Shown piece by piece: positions 63,886-64,000 of a stretch of DNA of 64,000 bases. Numbering within the stretch: position 1 is the stretch's first letter; each line of letters begins with the position of its first letter. The position numbers and the translations under genes were made by a program. The stretch comes from CAVRUD01 sp963849635 (GTDB lineage Bacteria; Chloroflexota; Chloroflexia; Thermomicrobiales; UBA6265): contig CAWKIA010000019.1 of assembly GCA_963849635.1 (NCBI GenBank), positions 124,001 to 188,000 on the forward strand, written 5' to 3'. The notes below the pieces were generated by a model. That model was not told the DNA's origin. It ran no database searches and saw only the letters and a list, made by a program, of their open reading frames with translations.

Positions 63886-64000
63886 GTGGCGGAAGGCCAG
63901 GTCGAGCACCAGACTCCGCGTGGGGGAGGGGAGACGATTCTGCGGACGAGCGGGCTGAGCAAGCGGTTCGGCAACATCACCGCCGTCCACAGCCTCGATC
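63886..64000 (+). CDS. ABC transporter ATP-binding protein, 5' end only
   Basis: The first 38 codons from GTG 63886 (ribosome binding site GGAGGGAGG). ILRTSGLSKRFGNITAVHSL is the A-loop region typical of ABC importer or drug-efflux ATPases. The rest lies outside the window. Confidence 0.65.
   Translation, partial: MAEGQVEHQTPRGGGETILRTSGLSKRFGNITAVHSLD

Overview
The window is GC-rich bacterial chromosome (my estimate is 65-68% G+C). It carries no rRNA or tRNA genes that I can see. The gene content points to Chloroflexota, most likely a Thermomicrobia/Sphaerobacter-type bacterium: several large ATPase-TPR regulators with LuxR, XRE or excisionase-type DNA-binding ends, Tat-exported cysteine-rich proteins with Thr/Ala/Pro linkers, F420-type luciferase-fold oxidoreductase, TrpB2, BKACE and LarA-like enzymes. 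This assignment is inference from gene families. Single-base frameshifts are unusually common, above all in 8.6-14.3 kb and 28.7-40 kb. They could be sequencing errors, decay or both, so many entries are given as one gene spanning several frames.

Layout. 1-2.2 kb: toxin-antitoxin remnant, dienelactone hydrolase, HD phosphohydrolase, and a miniature IS5-type element. 2.3-14.3 kb: an accessory array built from one repeating theme, a LuxR regulator or its leftover HTH tail, then a conserved iteron/hairpin block, then a Tat-exported Cys-rich protein. It is interleaved with debris (RTX repeats, a family 5 binding protein, a DUF3631 protein, a phage-like gene). 14.5-26 kb: secreted proteins, IS5 remnant, MalT-like regulator, VOC, LarA-like enzyme, an atypical response regulator lacking its phosphoacceptor Asp, L,D-transpeptidase. 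26-28.7 kb: BKACE and an intact IS1380 element with 4-bp target duplication. 28.7-36.5 kb: a fucoside-utilisation locus (two GH29 fucosidases, GntR regulator, LplABC-like sugar ABC transporter), heavily frameshifted. 36.5-45 kb: cupins, ScyD/E-like protein, methyltransferase, XRE-NB-ARC-TPR regulator, LLM oxidoreductase. 45.1-46.6 kb: a broken IS4 element with a 10-bp target duplication. 46.7-52 kb: MFS exporter preceded by a 28-codon ORF, TrpB2, another Cys-rich repeat protein, SH3/transglycosylase. 52.2-57.4 kb: an AT-richer leader, a 34-codon ORF, a heterodimeric ABC exporter and a methyltransferase. 57.7-64 kb: a secreted protein with a new-looking 18-residue Cys repeat, S9 peptidase, membrane proteins, M20 peptidase and the start of an ABC ATPase.

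The best candidate for something undescribed is the 2.3-14.3 kb array. At least three secreted Cys-rich proteins share a promoter-proximal block with 13-bp iterons and an 8-bp GTT-loop hairpin, and LuxR coding sequence stops directly upstream of the block in two copies. This looks like a duplicating regulator-plus-secreted-effector cassette whose variable part is the exported Cys-rich domain. The two short ORFs placed directly before exporter genes (48110-48196 and 52796-52900) are a second lead.
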